Shown here: positions 1 through 9,793 of the stretch, piece after piece | How the letters are laid out: each line of letters begins with the position of its first letter | How positions within the stretch are numbered: position 1 is the stretch's first letter | Source of the DNA: VRUE01 sp963788975 | GTDB lineage: Bacteria; Actinomycetota; Thermoleophilia; Solirubrobacterales; 70-9 | Assembly (NCBI GenBank): GCA_963788975.1 | Contig: CAWBIJ010000004.1 | Location: 1,426,001-1,490,000 of the forward strand | Length of the DNA: 64,000 nucleotides | Direction: 5' to 3' | The notes under the pieces: model-generated | The model's input: the letters and a program-made list of their open reading frames with translations, nothing else | Database searches by the model: none | Told to the model about the DNA's origin: nothing | Translations under genes and position numbers: made by a program

Positions 1-2
1 AA

Positions 3-1646
3 GCGGCAGAAAACTTCTGGACCCTCGGTGGCGGCCCGAGCGACCTTTCGGAGTTCGTTGCGTCGAATTATCCCACCACTTCGGTCGGTGAACTCAGCGT
101 CTGGCGGATGAGCCCGAGCGGTTCGCCTTCGATGGTTTACAAAATCTCGGCTTCGAGTGGCACCACCCACTGGACTTCCGACGATGGCTCGCGCGTCGTG
201 GCAAGCCTTAAAGGTTCGCTTGATCCCGATCACCCGACCCCGCCAGCGGCTGCCAATCTCTATGACATCAGTTCCGGTTCCCCGAAACTGATCAGCCTGC
301 TTCCCGATGGCAGCGGATCCTGTGGCGTCGCTACATTTACTTTTTCAACAGGCTTTCCAACAGCTGTTGCGCTGCGTTCCCCGCATTGGCTCTCCGCCGA
401 TGGAACTCTTGCCTTCTTTCGCAGCTCCTGTAGTGGACCCGAGACCCTCTACGTACGCGAAATCGAGGCAGGGGTCACCAAGGCGATCTCCGGCGGCCCG
501 TGCGGGTCGAGCCTCATCAAGTCGACACCTACAGCTGCCTTCTTCCTTACTCGGAACGCACTGGTGGAAGAGGATGTGTCGGCTTCATCCTGCTCCGCGG
601 GGGGAGGCAACGATGTCTATCGCTACGATCTCGACGACGAGAGCCTCGATTGCGTCACCTGCGTGGCCTCGGACGTAGATGCCGATGTCGTTGCATCGTT
701 TACGACGACGATTGGCGTCGCCGAGGATGGCTCGCGCGTCTACTTCACCTCTGCCAACCGCCTGCTCCCAGGCGCTGTGGCCAGTGGTGGCACTTACCGG
801 GTGAACGTGGCTTCTGGAGATCTCGCCTATGTGGGGGCAGGAATCGAGATAGGCGACGACCAAGCAACCCGAGCGATGACCCCCGACGGCTCGGTCGCCG
901 TCTTCGCATCCTCCTCGGCCGGCCTCAATGCCCTCGGCGGCCAACAGAACGGCACCACGATGCAGTACTACCGCTACGACGACCGCGATCGCTCGCTCGT
1001 CTGCGTTTCCTGCCCGACCGACGGCTCGTTGCCGCGAGCCGGGGTCGGCGGATCCCTGGGAAGCATGGGCATGGGCCCCAACACGAAGCCACTTGACGAA
1101 GACGGCGGCACTATCGCCTTCGACACGCCGGCGTCCCTTGTCTCAGCCGATCAGAACACCGCCAGTGTAGGTCGGGATCCTCAGGTCGGCACTGACGTCT
1201 ACGAGTGGCGCGAAGGACGGCTGCTGCTGGTAACCGACGGCCTTACCAACTGGCCGGTCTCCGGCAGCGCCACCGAAGTCCCTCGGGTCAGCGGCGTCAC
1301 CCCCTCCGGCCGCGATGTTTTCTTCACCGCCCCCGCCCAGCTCACCCCCGATGCTCTCGACGGCTATCGCCGGCTCTATGACGCGCGGATCGGCGGTGGC
1401 TTCGAGTTTCCGCCGCCGCCCAGGCCCTGTCCGCTCGAGGTTTGCCAGGGCACCCCTAAGGGTGCACCCGAGGGTCTGCTCTCCGGCACCTCGGCCTTCC
1501 GGGGGCCTGCCCGTTTCAATCCCAAGTCGACTCGTTGCCGCAAGCCCAAGGTACGTCGCAAAGGTCGCTGCGTTGCCAAAAGACAAAGGCGGGCCAAATC
1601 CAGCCGCGGTCGAACCACCGCCCCGAACCGGAGGGACTCCCGATGA
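3..1646 (+). CDS. Secreted-type beta-propeller (PD40/TolB-like) protein, 5' partial
   Basis: The frame is open back to the first bases, so the gene is cut by the left edge; the first internal Met lies at 108. About 547 residues are visible. Recurrent blocks of the type 'DGSRVYFTSA', 'DGSVAVFASS' and 'SGRDVFFTAP', spaced by 50-70 residues, are the hallmark of WD40-like/PD40 propeller blades. The C-terminus is a Lys/Arg-rich, Cys-containing tail, as in many Thermoleophilia surface proteins. The stop codon overlaps the ATG of the next gene (ATGA at 1643-1646), so the two are translationally coupled and probably act together at the cell surface. Enzymatic function is unknown. The fold call is good; a specific role would be a guess. 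Confidence 0.75.
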   Translation, partial: AAENFWTLGGGPSDLSEFVASNYPTTSVGELSVWRMSPSGSPSMVYKISASSGTTHWTSDDGSRVVASLKGSLDPDHPTPPAAANLYDISSGSPKLISLLPDGSGSCGVATFTFSTGFPTAVALRSPHWLSADGTLAFFRSSCSGPETLYVREIEAGVTKAISGGPCGSSLIKSTPTAAFFLTRNALVEEDVSASSCSAGGGNDVYRYDLDDESLDCVTCVASDVDADVVASFTTTIGVAEDGSRVYFTSANRLLPGAVASGGTYRVNVASGDLAYVGAGIEIGDDQATRAMTPDGSVAVFASSSAGLNALGGQQNGTTMQYYRYDDRDRSLVCVSCPTDGSLPRAGVGGSLGSMGMGPNTKPLDEDGGTIAFDTPASLVSADQNTASVGRDPQVGTDVYEWREGRLLLVTDGLTNWPVSGSATEVPRVSGVTPSGRDVFFTAPAQLTPDALDGYRRLYDARIGGGFEFPPPPRPCPLEVCQGTPKGAPEGLLSGTSAFRGPARFNPKSTRCRKPKVRRKGRCVAKRQRRAKSSRGRTTAPNRRDSR

Positions 1647-4600
1647 ACCTGCGACGCATAACTCTGCTCAGCGCTCTGCCTCTCTGCGCGCTCGGACTGC
1701 TGGGAGCAGGTAACGCCTCGGCGGCGCCGGTCTGGAATCTCGACCTGCACCACAACGAGACTCGCTTTCCGCCAGGTGGAGAAGGTCAGTACTGGGTCGA
1801 CGTCAACAACGTCGGCGATACCGACACCTCCGGCACGATCTCGCTCACGATCAACCTACCCCCCGGCATCACTCGTCGCGAAGTGCACCATTACTCCGAT
1901 AACTTCGGCCCACTTGGCAGCATGACTTGGACCTGCCCGGGCAAAGCGGGGGCCAGCACCGTCAAATGCACCACCTCCGGGGTGGTTCCTCGCCACCTCC
2001 TCAGCCGCAACCTCGTCCTCGTCGTCGATGTCGCCCCAGAGGCCGAAGGCGCGCTGGTGGCGACGGCCGAGCTAAAAGGCGGAGGCGCGGCTAATACAGT
2101 CACGGTAGAAGAGTCGGCCCAGGTCGACCCGGTCCCGGCCGGCTTCGGCATCCTGGCCGAGAGCTTCGTTCCCGACTTCTTCCTGGCAGATGGCCTCACC
2201 TCCGAGCGGGAAGCCGGTGCCCATCCCGATTTGGCGACCTTCCCCTTCGATTTCAACACGGAAACCCCAAGTCCAGCAGTGCCCAGCCTGAAGCGCGAGG
2301 TGGAGAGCATCCGCAACATCCAGGTCGACCTGCCGCCGGGCTTCGTCGGCAACCCGACTACGGTCGGGGAGTGCTCTCAGGCCGAATTTACGATGGATGT
2401 CTGCCCCCTCTCGAGCCAGGTGGGCCGCGAGGACCTGAACGTCTTCCCACTCTCCGCGGGCCCGTTCGAATACTTCCCGATCACCACTGAGGTCTACAAC
2501 CTCTCCCATCCGCGCGGGACGATTGCCGACCTCGCCTTCGTGATCGGCGGCAACCCGATTCACATCAGAGCCTCGCTCAACCCGGCCAACCGCTACGCGA
2601 TCACCTCTACCACGCCCAGTATCAACGAGACCCTGCCGCCCTACCACCAGAAGCTGACGCTGTGGGGGGTGCCGGCGGACAAAAGCCACGATTCTGAGCG
2701 CTGCATCGATTCCAGCTCGGCCGGTTCACCCACCGGCAAAGAGTGTCCTACCGACGCCACCCCCAAGCCCTTCCTCGCCCTGCCCTCCCAGTGCGACGAA
2801 GACAACGCCTTCCGCCTGCACCACTACGACTCATGGCAGAACACCGGCGCCTATGGCCCCGACATCACCTACGCGATGCCGGGCAGAATCACCGACTGCG
2901 AGAAACCGAGATTCGAACCCTCCGTGGAAGCCGTCCCCACCGGCAAGCAGGCAAACACTCCCACCGGCCTCGACGTACACATCAAAGTCGTCCAGAACGA
3001 AAACCCAAATGCCCTGGCGACGCCGCCGGTCAAGCGAGCCGTAGTCACCCTGCCAGAGGGGATGAGCTTCTCGCCCTCCTTCGCCGACGGCCTGCAGAGC
3101 TGCAGCCCGGCCCAGATCGGCCTTTTCACCAACGACCCGGTCCGCTGCCCCGACGCCTCCAGGATCGGGGAAGTCGTGCTCTCGACCCCGCTCCTGCCCA
3201 AAGACGCCATGGGCTCGATGTACCTGGCCTCCCAAAAAGACAACCCTTTCAACACCACCTTCGCCCTCTACATGGCGATCGAGGACACCGAAGAAAGGGG
3301 CGCCCTGGTCAAGGTTCCGGGCAGGATCGACGTCGACCCCGTGACCGGGCAGATCACGACGAGCTTCAACGAGCTGCCGCAATTCCCGTTCGACGACTTC
3401 ACGCTCAAGTTCAGAAGCGGGCCGAGGGCTCCCCTGGTCAGCCCGCCGGCATGTGGAGCTCACAAAATCGCGATCGAGGTCGCCTCATACGCGCAGCCGA
3501 CGAAACCGGTTGACGCCTCCAACACCTATCAGGTCTCAGAAGGCCCGAACGGCACTCCCTGCCCGCCCGATTCAGCGGGCAGGCCCTTCACGCCGAAGTT
3601 CTCGGGCGGCACGCTCAACCCGGTAGCTGGCTCCTACTCGACCTTCCTCTTCCGCCTCTCGAGGGATGACTCTGAACAGGAGCTCTCCCAGGTGACGACG
3701 CTGCTACCGCAAGGGCTGGTCGCCAAGATCGCCGGCATTCCCTACTGCCCGGAGGCGGCGATCGCCTCGATCTCTGAAGCCGAGGGAGCGGGCAAGGGCG
3801 AGCTGAACAGCCCGGCCTGCCCCGCGGGTTCTCAGATCGGCACGATCAGCGCGGGACTGGGAGCGGGACCCGGCCCCAACTACTTCGGCGGCAAGGTCTA
3901 CCTCGCCGGCCCCTATAAGGGCGCGCCTCTCAGCCTTGCGGTCGTCGCCCCCGGCATCGCCGGCCCCTTCGACCTCGGCAACGTCGTGGTCAGGGCGGCG
4001 ATTCAGGTTGACCCCGAGACCGCTCAGGTCAAGGCGGTATCGGATTCCTTTCCGACCAAGCTCCACGGCGTGATCCTAAGGGTCAGGGACGTGAGGCTGA
4101 TGGTGGACAGGTCTGAGACCACGCTCAACCCGACCAGCTGCTCCCCGATGTCTGTGGACGGCGAGATCAGCGGCGTTGGAGGAAGCCTTCTGAGCAACAC
4201 GGACGACTCGCTCTTTGTCACCTCCCACCCCTTCCAGGTTGGCAGCTGCTCTGACCTCAGCTTCAAACCGCGGCTCTCCTTCCGCCTCTTCGGCGGCACG
4301 AAACGAGGCGCTCACCCGAAATTCAGGGCGGTTCTTGCGAATGCCCCAGGGGGGTGCCAACATCTCGAGGGCCTCTGTCGCGCTACCCAGGTCCGAGTTC
4401 CTCGACCAGTCCCACATCGGCACCGTCTGCACCAGGGTGCAGTTCAAAGCCAACGCCTGCCCATCCGCCTCGGTCTACGGCGCGGCTGTTGCCAAGACCC
4501 CGTTGCTCGACGAGCCGCTGAAAGGCCTCGTCTACCTGCGCTCCTCCGATAACCCCCTGCCCGACCTGGTCGCGGCACTGCGGGGGACGATCGACTTCAA

Positions 4601-4874
4601 CCTCATCGGCCGCGTTGACTCGGTCAGGGGCGGCATCAGAAACACCTTCGACTTCGTCCCCGACGCCCCGGTTGAGACCTTCACCCTGACCATGCAGGGC
4701 GGCAAGAAGGGGCTCCTGATCAACAGCCGCAACCTCTGCAAAAAGACCTATCGGGCAACCGCCGAGTTCAACGCCCACAGCGGCGATGCGATCACGCTCA
4801 GGCCGCCGATGCAAAACAGTTGCAAGAAGGCGCGGAAGGGGAACAAACAACGCTCCAAGCGCGCCCAACGATGA
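1643..4874 (+). CDS. Large secreted repeat protein, interrupted by one frameshift near 4336-4340
   Basis: The ATG at 1643 overlaps the upstream TGA. Residues 1-27 form a signal peptide ending in ASA. The rest, about 1,050 residues, is a beta-rich extracellular protein with repeated blocks of the style 'LPxGLVAKIAGIPYCPEAAI' and 'SQIGTISAGLGAGP', which I know from Solirubrobacterales surface proteins of unknown function. Frame 2 is open to 4552, but similarity in style stops at about 4336: after 'KFRAVL' the expected text continues in the next frame as 'RMPQGGANISRASVALP' and runs to the TGA at 4872-4874. Removing one base in the string GTTCTTGCG restores a single frame. The C-terminus is Lys-rich like that of the upstream gene. 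Either a sequencing insertion or a recent inactivation is possible. Confidence 0.72.
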
Positions 4875-4970
4875 TCAACTGACCAACGCTTAGAAGCAAA
4901 CCACCCAAAGCAAACCAGTCCAAACCAGTTATCCCCAACGGCTGATGGCCGTCGGGAAAGGGAGGTAGAA

Positions 4971-6059
4971 GTGAAGATCAAGACCTTTGGGCTAGCCGTC
5001 GCGATGGCGCTTACCCTGACAGCGCTCGCTGGGGCCTCGTCGGCTTCGGCGGCGAATTTCTTTGCCCCGAATGGCGGAGCCACGACGTGGAGCGGCGCTC
5101 GCGAAGGAGCCAATCACGTACTAACCTTTTCTGGGTTTGCCATTGGCTGCAGTAATGTTTCTTTCACTGGCTCTACGGAGGAAGGTGAACCTGAACCTGC
5201 TTCTTTGACGGTCACCCCTGAACTCAACGGGTGTACCTTCCTTGGTCAACCAGCTACGTTTGAAATTAACGGCTGTAAGTACCGCTTTAACTTTGGTTCG
5301 AGTACAATGGACATCGTTGGATGCAAATCACCCATAAGGCACGCTTCTGCGGGCTGTGAAACGACGATTGGGAATCAAGAAGGCCTAGGACCTGTCACCT
5401 ATTCCGAATCGACTGAAGGCGGCCTACCTGTGATCACGGCAACCGCAAACGTCAGCAACATGACGTATACCAAGCAAGGTGGCTGCTCTGGGGGCACCGG
5501 TACGTTCAAAAGCGGAGCCTATAAAGGCACCTGGAAGATCAAAGGGGAAAAACTTCCAGTATCCATCACTGGGGTCGTGGCGCCAGAAAAAGCAACAGGT
5601 GTCTTCGATATCGCAGGCAATGGCGGCATTGGCTGCAAAAGCCATACGCTAACCGCCCAAACGAGCGTTGCCAAATTCGCCAGTATGACCGTTTCCCCGT
5701 CCTACAGTGGTTGCACCTTCCTTGGTCAGCCAACAACCCTGAACACAGGTGGATGCAGTTACGTGCTTCACGCGTCTGGCGGTTTCGACATCGCTGGCTC
5801 TCTATGCGCCAGCAAACCGATCACCTTTTCCATAGCAGGAGGTAATTGTACGGTTACTATTGGCCCGAAAAGCGGTGGCTCGGGTCTCCTCTACACGAAC
5901 GGAGGCTCCGGAGCTTCCAGTACCGTCACCACCGGCGGGAAAACAACGGGCCTGACGGCCACCGTCTCTGGTCCGGTCTGCATCACGACCGGCACGCTCA
6001 ACGCGAACTATAAAAGCATCGATGTCTTCAGTGCGTCTGGGGGGCTGTCGGCGGAATAA
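4971..6059 (+). CDS. Secreted protein with two internal Cys-rich repeats, function unknown
   Basis: It starts at GTG 4971, with GGGAGG about 6 bases upstream. Residues 1-28 are a clear signal peptide (hydrophobic core, ASSASA cleavage region). The mature 334 residues contain a duplicated module: 'GCTFLGQPATF...GGC' style blocks begin at residues 87 and 247, each followed by a second Cys-containing strand and a 'TIG' motif. Regularly placed Cys residues suggest disulfides in an extracellular beta-sandwich. The gene is visibly richer in A/T and in codons such as AAA, TTT and ACG than its neighbours, hinting at different origin or relaxed codon use. I do not recognise the family by name, although similar signal-peptide openings are common in Solirubrobacterales. 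Confidence 0.7.
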   Translation: MKIKTFGLAVAMALTLTALAGASSASAANFFAPNGGATTWSGAREGANHVLTFSGFAIGCSNVSFTGSTEEGEPEPASLTVTPELNGCTFLGQPATFEINGCKYRFNFGSSTMDIVGCKSPIRHASAGCETTIGNQEGLGPVTYSESTEGGLPVITATANVSNMTYTKQGGCSGGTGTFKSGAYKGTWKIKGEKLPVSITGVVAPEKATGVFDIAGNGGIGCKSHTLTAQTSVAKFASMTVSPSYSGCTFLGQPTTLNTGGCSYVLHASGGFDIAGSLCASKPITFSIAGGNCTVTIGPKSGGSGLLYTNGGSGASSTVTTGGKTTGLTATVSGPVCITTGTLNANYKSIDVFSASGGLSAE

Positions 6060-6135
6060 CGAGCAATTCGATTCAACAGGCCGCTAATTCGATTAGCTGG
6101 CCGTGAGGTCCGAGTGAAGAGGGACATTGCAAGGA

Positions 6136-6177
6136 GACACGGGGTCATGAGCAATCGTGACCCCGTGTCTTTCTTTC
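6136..6177. terminator. Intrinsic terminator
   Basis: Perfect 12-bp stem (6136-6147 with 6158-6169, GACACGGGGTCA arm) with a 10-base loop, followed by TTTCTTTC at 6170-6177. It lies 77 bases after the stop of the 4971-6059 gene and is one of the few hairpins in the window with a T-rich tail. Confidence 0.75.
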
Positions 6178-6466
6178 GGCATGGATCATGCTGGACGCCA
6201 AAGAAGCCCCCGCCGCGATCACAGGCAAACAGATCCCCTCGGAAGTCGCGCAGAAGCTGCGCCTGACGATGCCGGGCAATGGGGTTTCGTATGCAACGGG
6301 CCAGCTTCGCAAGTGAAATGAAACCACCGCATCCCCGGTGCTGACCACGACGGGAATGTTCAGCGCCGGGAAACTCGATTCCCTGCTGGGCGCAGTTGAA
6401 GGGACCAACTCGAGCAAGCGGTGCAGAATTTCTGGGTCGATCTCTAAGCGACATCGATAGAAGCGT
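6178..6466. other. Intergenic stretch without a convincing gene
   Basis: Between the terminator and the palindrome at 6467 I find only short open frames on either strand. The best plus-strand one starts at ATG 6188 (42 codons) and has no ribosome site. A second fragment around 6330-6450 reads like a decayed coding segment but has no start. I treat the region as gene remnant or non-coding. Confidence 0.4.
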
Positions 6467-6494
6467 GCGGGGCCACGAACGTTCGTGGCCCCGC
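6467..6494. terminator. 28-bp perfect palindrome at the 3' end of the tetR gene
   Basis: GCGGGGCCACGAAC followed directly by its reverse complement (6467-6480/6481-6494), 12 bases beyond the stop of the minus-strand tetR gene. No T tract follows on either side. Most simply a terminator hairpin for the minus-strand gene. Confidence 0.5.
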
Positions 6495-6506
6495 GTCTTG
6501 GCAAGC

Positions 6507-7262
6507 TCAGCTCGCCGCGCTCAGCTCAGCGCTCGCCACCTCGTGCCCCTCAAAAGGCAGCACCGCGAAGTACATCAGCGAGGGCACTAGGGCCTCTAGG
6601 TCCGCGGTTTCTTCACGGTTGATGCGGTCGTAGAGGAGGGACTCGATGCCGCCGACGACGCCGGCGGCGGCGATGGGGGGGATGACGTCCGCGGTGGCGA
6701 CCTCGGCTCGGACCTGGGTGTCGATGCAGCCTGCGAAGTGGTCGAGGAGCTCGTCGCGACGCTCGAGCGCGGGCGGGCAGGAGGCGCGTGCCTCGACGAT
6801 CAGCGTCCGCGCTGCGTCGGGCTCAGTGTTGACGAAGTGGAGCAGCTCCTCCACCCCCGTCCGCAGGCGGTCGCGCCAGCAGCTGCCACTCTCGCTGGCG
6901 GCCGCCTCGATCCTGTCGCGGAGGCGCCCCGCCGCCGCGTCGAAGGCGGCGAGGAAGCAGCTCTCCTTGTTCTCGAAGTGTTCGTAGAAAGTGGGGCGGG
7001 AGACGCCGGCGCGCTCGAGTACGTCCTGCACGGTGAGCTCGCGGTAGCCGAGCTCGGCGCAGGCGCGCAGCATGCCGGCGAGCAGGCGCTCGCGCTGCAC
7101 GGCGCTGACTAGGTCGGCCGGGAGGGAGCGGATGCCCGAGGGGAACTGGCCCTCACCGCCGGCCAGCAGCTCGGCGGCGGCGCTCACCTCGCCCGACGGC
7201 CAGCTGTCGCCGATCGCGGCGGCTAGCATCTCGTGACTGAGCTGAACTCTCTCCGGAGGCAT
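6507..7262 (-). CDS. TetR/AcrR family regulator
   Basis: 251 residues from the ATG at 7262. After about 50 residues of leader comes a typical TetR DNA-binding domain: 'ELGYRELTVQDVLERAGVS' with 'RPTFYEHFENKESCFLAAFD' as the recognition helix and following helix. The C-terminal ligand-binding half is helical with no recognisable ligand. It is divergent from the next TetR gene. The 105-bp gap carries an inverted repeat at 7276-7290, suitable as a shared operator. The long leader before the HTH means a start further downstream cannot be excluded. Confidence 0.85.
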   Translation of the reverse strand: MPPERVQLSHEMLAAAIGDSWPSGEVSAAAELLAGGEGQFPSGIRSLPADLVSAVQRERLLAGMLRACAELGYRELTVQDVLERAGVSRPTFYEHFENKESCFLAAFDAAAGRLRDRIEAAASESGSCWRDRLRTGVEELLHFVNTEPDAARTLIVEARASCPPALERRDELLDHFAGCIDTQVRAEVATADVIPPIAAAGVVGGIESLLYDRINREETADLEALVPSLMYFAVLPFEGHEVASAELSAAS

Positions 7263-7275
7263 AAGGAACTTTTCT

Positions 7276-7290
7276 GTTTCTATCAGAAAC
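7276..7290. promoter_or_regulatory. Candidate TetR operator
   Basis: GTTTCTATCAGAAAC is a 6+6 inverted repeat with a 3-base centre in the 105-bp gap between two divergent tetR genes, 14 bases upstream of the minus-strand start. Position and symmetry fit an operator; the assignment is inference. Confidence 0.4.
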
Positions 7291-7367
7291 CCAGCGAGTC
7301 TCCGCAAGGTACCAGAAGAGTCCCTGCTCTTCAAGGAAAACCGGCGTTTCGCGGGTATCCTTCGCCA

Positions 7368-8081
7368 ATGCCTCCCCGCGCCAACGCGGCGGGCGGGCCA
7401 CAACCAGTCCCGCCTCCCGTCCGTCCCGAGTTGCCCCGCGAGTTCGTCGCCGCCCACAAGCAGCGGCGGATCATGGACGCGATCGCCGAGCTGACCGCAG
7501 AACAGGGTTACGAGGCGACCAAGATCGCCGACATCGTCCGCCGCGCCGGGGTCGCCCGCAAGACCCTCTACGACAACTTCGAGGGCAAGGAGGAGGTCTT
7601 CCTCGCCGCCTTTGACGCCGCCGTCAACGAGGCGATGGGGCGGATCGAGGAGAGCTGCGCCAAGGTCGAAGGCGGTTGGGAGGAGCGGATTGAGGCCGGT
7701 CTCGCCGCCTTCCTCGAGTACGTTGCCGAGGAGCCGGCGCTGGCCCGAATGTGCATGATCGAGGCCCTCTCTGCCACCCCCGCCGCGACCCAGCGCTACG
7801 AGGAGGCGATGCAGCGCTTCGTCGAGCTGACCAAACGAAACGTCCCCCACGACGAGCGCCTGCCGGAGACGATCGAAGAGACCCTTGTCGGCGGCGTCGC
7901 CTGGATCATCTACCAGCAGATCCGCCGCCACGAAGCCGATAAAGCGCCCGACCTGCTGCCGGAGCTGTCGGAGTTCATGCTGGCGCCGTGGCTGGCAGAC
8001 TCCTCCCAGTGGAGAGACTCCCGCGCGGCCGGCACGGCCTCACCCGCGAGTACGTCGAGCGCAACCAGCGCGAAAGGCTGA
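7368..8081 (+). CDS. TetR/AcrR family regulator
   Basis: 237 residues from the ATG at 7368. The HTH region is 'AAHKQRRIMDAIAELTAEQG' followed by 'YEATKIADIVRRAGVARKTL' and 'YDNFEGKEEVFLAAFDAAV', a textbook TetR N-domain at residues 25-75. The C-terminal domain is helical. The last 30 residues overlap the next gene by 94 bp and are Ser/Ala/Thr-rich, so the natural end may have drifted. It is divergent from the upstream tetR and forms a tandem with the next one. Confidence 0.85.
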   Translation: MPPRANAAGGPQPVPPPVRPELPREFVAAHKQRRIMDAIAELTAEQGYEATKIADIVRRAGVARKTLYDNFEGKEEVFLAAFDAAVNEAMGRIEESCAKVEGGWEERIEAGLAAFLEYVAEEPALARMCMIEALSATPAATQRYEEAMQRFVELTKRNVPHDERLPETIEETLVGGVAWIIYQQIRRHEADKAPDLLPELSEFMLAPWLADSSQWRDSRAAGTASPASTSSATSAKG

Positions 8082-8644
8082 TCGCCGCCCTCGCCGAGGT
8101 CCTCTACGAGCAGGGCTACGAGCGCACCACTGTCTCGGCGGTCGGCAAACGGGCTGGCGTCTCCAAGAGCGACTTCTACAAGCACTTCGAGAGCAAGGAC
8201 GCCTGCTTCCTCGCCGCCTACGACGACGTGATCGAGCGCCTGCGCGCCTGCGTAGTCGACGCTTGCGCGGAAACGGACGAGTGGGCGGCGGGCGTGTACG
8301 CGGCGCTTGCCGCGCTGCTTGCGCTGATGGCGAGCGAGCCGGCCCAGGCGCGGCTGGCACTGGTCGAGGGGCTGCGCGCCGGCCGCGGCGTCTACGACCG
8401 CTACCAGGAGGCGGTGCAGAGCTTCGTCCCCTACCTGCGCGACGGCGCCCCCGCGCCGCCCGAGGGCCGGCCGCCGGAGGCCACCGACGAAGCCGTGGTC
8501 GGCGGGATCGCCTCGCTGCTGGCGCGGCGCTCGATGGCAGGCGAGACCGAGCGACTCGAGGAGTTCCTGCCCGAGGTGGCCGAGTTCGCCCTCACTCCCT
8601 ACCTCGGTGCGGCCGAGGCGCGGCAGATAATCTCGGCCCGATGA
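7988..8644 (+). CDS. TetR/AcrR family regulator
   Basis: 218 residues from GTG 7988. The HTH 'YVERNQRERLIAALAEVLYE' plus 'RTTVSAVGKRAGVSKSDFYK' and 'HFESKDACFLAAYDDVIERL' is a complete TetR N-domain. The opening 'LPRGRHGLTREYV' is the usual lead-in of this actinobacterial subgroup, which supports the early start despite the 94-bp overlap with the previous gene. The TGA overlaps the ATG of the dCTP-deaminase-like gene (ATGA at 8641-8644), so a regulator is translationally coupled to a nucleotide enzyme. Confidence 0.85.
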   Translation: MAGRLLPVERLPRGRHGLTREYVERNQRERLIAALAEVLYEQGYERTTVSAVGKRAGVSKSDFYKHFESKDACFLAAYDDVIERLRACVVDACAETDEWAAGVYAALAALLALMASEPAQARLALVEGLRAGRGVYDRYQEAVQSFVPYLRDGAPAPPEGRPPEATDEAVVGGIASLLARRSMAGETERLEEFLPEVAEFALTPYLGAAEARQIISAR

Positions 8645-9789
8645 GCGCGGAGGCGACAGCGGTTGCCACCGAGGGCGTCTTCCCCTCGCAGGCGCTGAGC
8701 GAGGCGATCGCCGCCGAGTGGGTGACCTCCGGCGACTACCGGATCCGCCCCGAGGCGATCCAGCCGGCCAGCATCGACCTGCGGCTCGGCGACTTCGCCT
8801 GGGCGCTGCGCTGCTCCTTCCTGCCCGACGTCGACTCGACCGTCGAGGAGAAGATCGAGGGGCTCGCCTTCCAGAAGGTCGACCTGCGCGACGGCGCCGT
8901 GCTGGAGCGCGACCGCCCCTACCTGGTGCCGCTGATCGAGGAGCTGGCGCTGCCCGGCGACGTGCGCGCCAAGGCCAACCCGAAGAGCTCGACCGGCCGC
9001 CTCGACGTCTTCACGCGGGTGCTGACCGACCGCCACCACCGCTTCGACGAGATCCGCGCCGGCTACCAGGGGAAGCTCTACCTGGAGGTGGTGCCGCGCT
9101 CCTTCGCGATCCAGGTGCGGACCGGGCTCTCGCTCAACCAGCTGCGCCTGGCGCGCGGCGACGTGCGGCTCAGCGACGAGGAGATCCGCCGCATGCAGGG
9201 CGAGGACCCGCCGCTGCTCTACCTCGACTCCCAGCCGCTGCCCGAGTCGGAGCTCTCGGTCGCCGACGGGCTCTTCCTCAGCGTCGACCTCTCCGGGCCC
9301 GACGACCGCATCGTCGGCTACCGGGCGAAGAAGAACAGCCTGCCGGTCGACCTCTCGAAGATCCGCGCCTACCGCTGGACCGACTACTGGGACCCGGTGT
9401 ACCCGGAGAGCGGCGGGCGGATCGTGCTCGAGCCGGAGATCTTCTACCTGCTGCTATCGGCCGAGGGGGTCTGCATTCCGCCGCAGATCGCCGCCGAGAT
9501 GATGGCCTACGACCCGACCGCCGGCGAGCTGCGCACCCACTACGCCGGCTTCTTCGACCCCGGCTTCGGCTACGACCCGGCCGGTGAGCGCCACGGCAGC
9601 CGCGCCGCGCTCGAGGTGCGGGCACGTGACGTCTCTTTCATGGTCGAGCACCGACAGCCGGTCTGCAAGCTGGGGCTGGAGCGGACCAGCGCCCCGGCCG
9701 AGCGCCTTTACGGCGCGGAGCTGGGATCGAACTACCAGGGCCAGGTGACGATGTTGAGCAAGCACTTCGAGGAGCAGACCGCGCCGTGA
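8641..9789 (+). CDS. dcd: 2'-deoxycytidine 5'-triphosphate deaminase-like protein (long form)
   Basis: 382 residues, about twice the length of classical Dcd, matching the double-domain deoxycytidine triphosphate deaminase family: a trimeric dUTPase fold repeated N- and C-terminally. The N-half carries 'IQPASIDLRLGDFAWAL' and 'RAKANPKSSTGRLDVFTRVL', which match the dUTPase/Dcd conserved motifs (SIDLRLG and the SS-x-GR loop). The C-half carries 'LRTHYAGFFDPGFGY' and 'YQGQVT', which resemble Dcd motifs IV-V (the HAGFIDPGFEG type). Expected role: dCTP to dUTP for dTMP supply. Coupled by ATGA to a tetR gene; a long hairpin follows 5 bases after the stop. Confidence 0.8.
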   Translation: MSAEATAVATEGVFPSQALSEAIAAEWVTSGDYRIRPEAIQPASIDLRLGDFAWALRCSFLPDVDSTVEEKIEGLAFQKVDLRDGAVLERDRPYLVPLIEELALPGDVRAKANPKSSTGRLDVFTRVLTDRHHRFDEIRAGYQGKLYLEVVPRSFAIQVRTGLSLNQLRLARGDVRLSDEEIRRMQGEDPPLLYLDSQPLPESELSVADGLFLSVDLSGPDDRIVGYRAKKNSLPVDLSKIRAYRWTDYWDPVYPESGGRIVLEPEIFYLLLSAEGVCIPPQIAAEMMAYDPTAGELRTHYAGFFDPGFGYDPAGERHGSRAALEVRARDVSFMVEHRQPVCKLGLERTSAPAERLYGAELGSNYQGQVTMLSKHFEEQTAP

Positions 9790-9793
9790 GCTT

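Noticed and set aside
6008..6454. 148-aa minus-strand ORF
   Set aside because: Overlaps the terminator hairpin and the end of the 4971 gene, has no ribosome site and no coherent domain text.
6507..7931. 474-aa version of the first TetR protein
   Set aside because: The first 223 residues are antisense of the next tetR gene; the TetR protein proper begins at 7262.
7885..9789. 634-aa fusion of TetR-antiframe and dCTP deaminase
   Set aside because: The N-terminal part is an Arg/Pro-rich shadow of the tetR gene; the enzyme starts at ATG 8641 with ATGA coupling.
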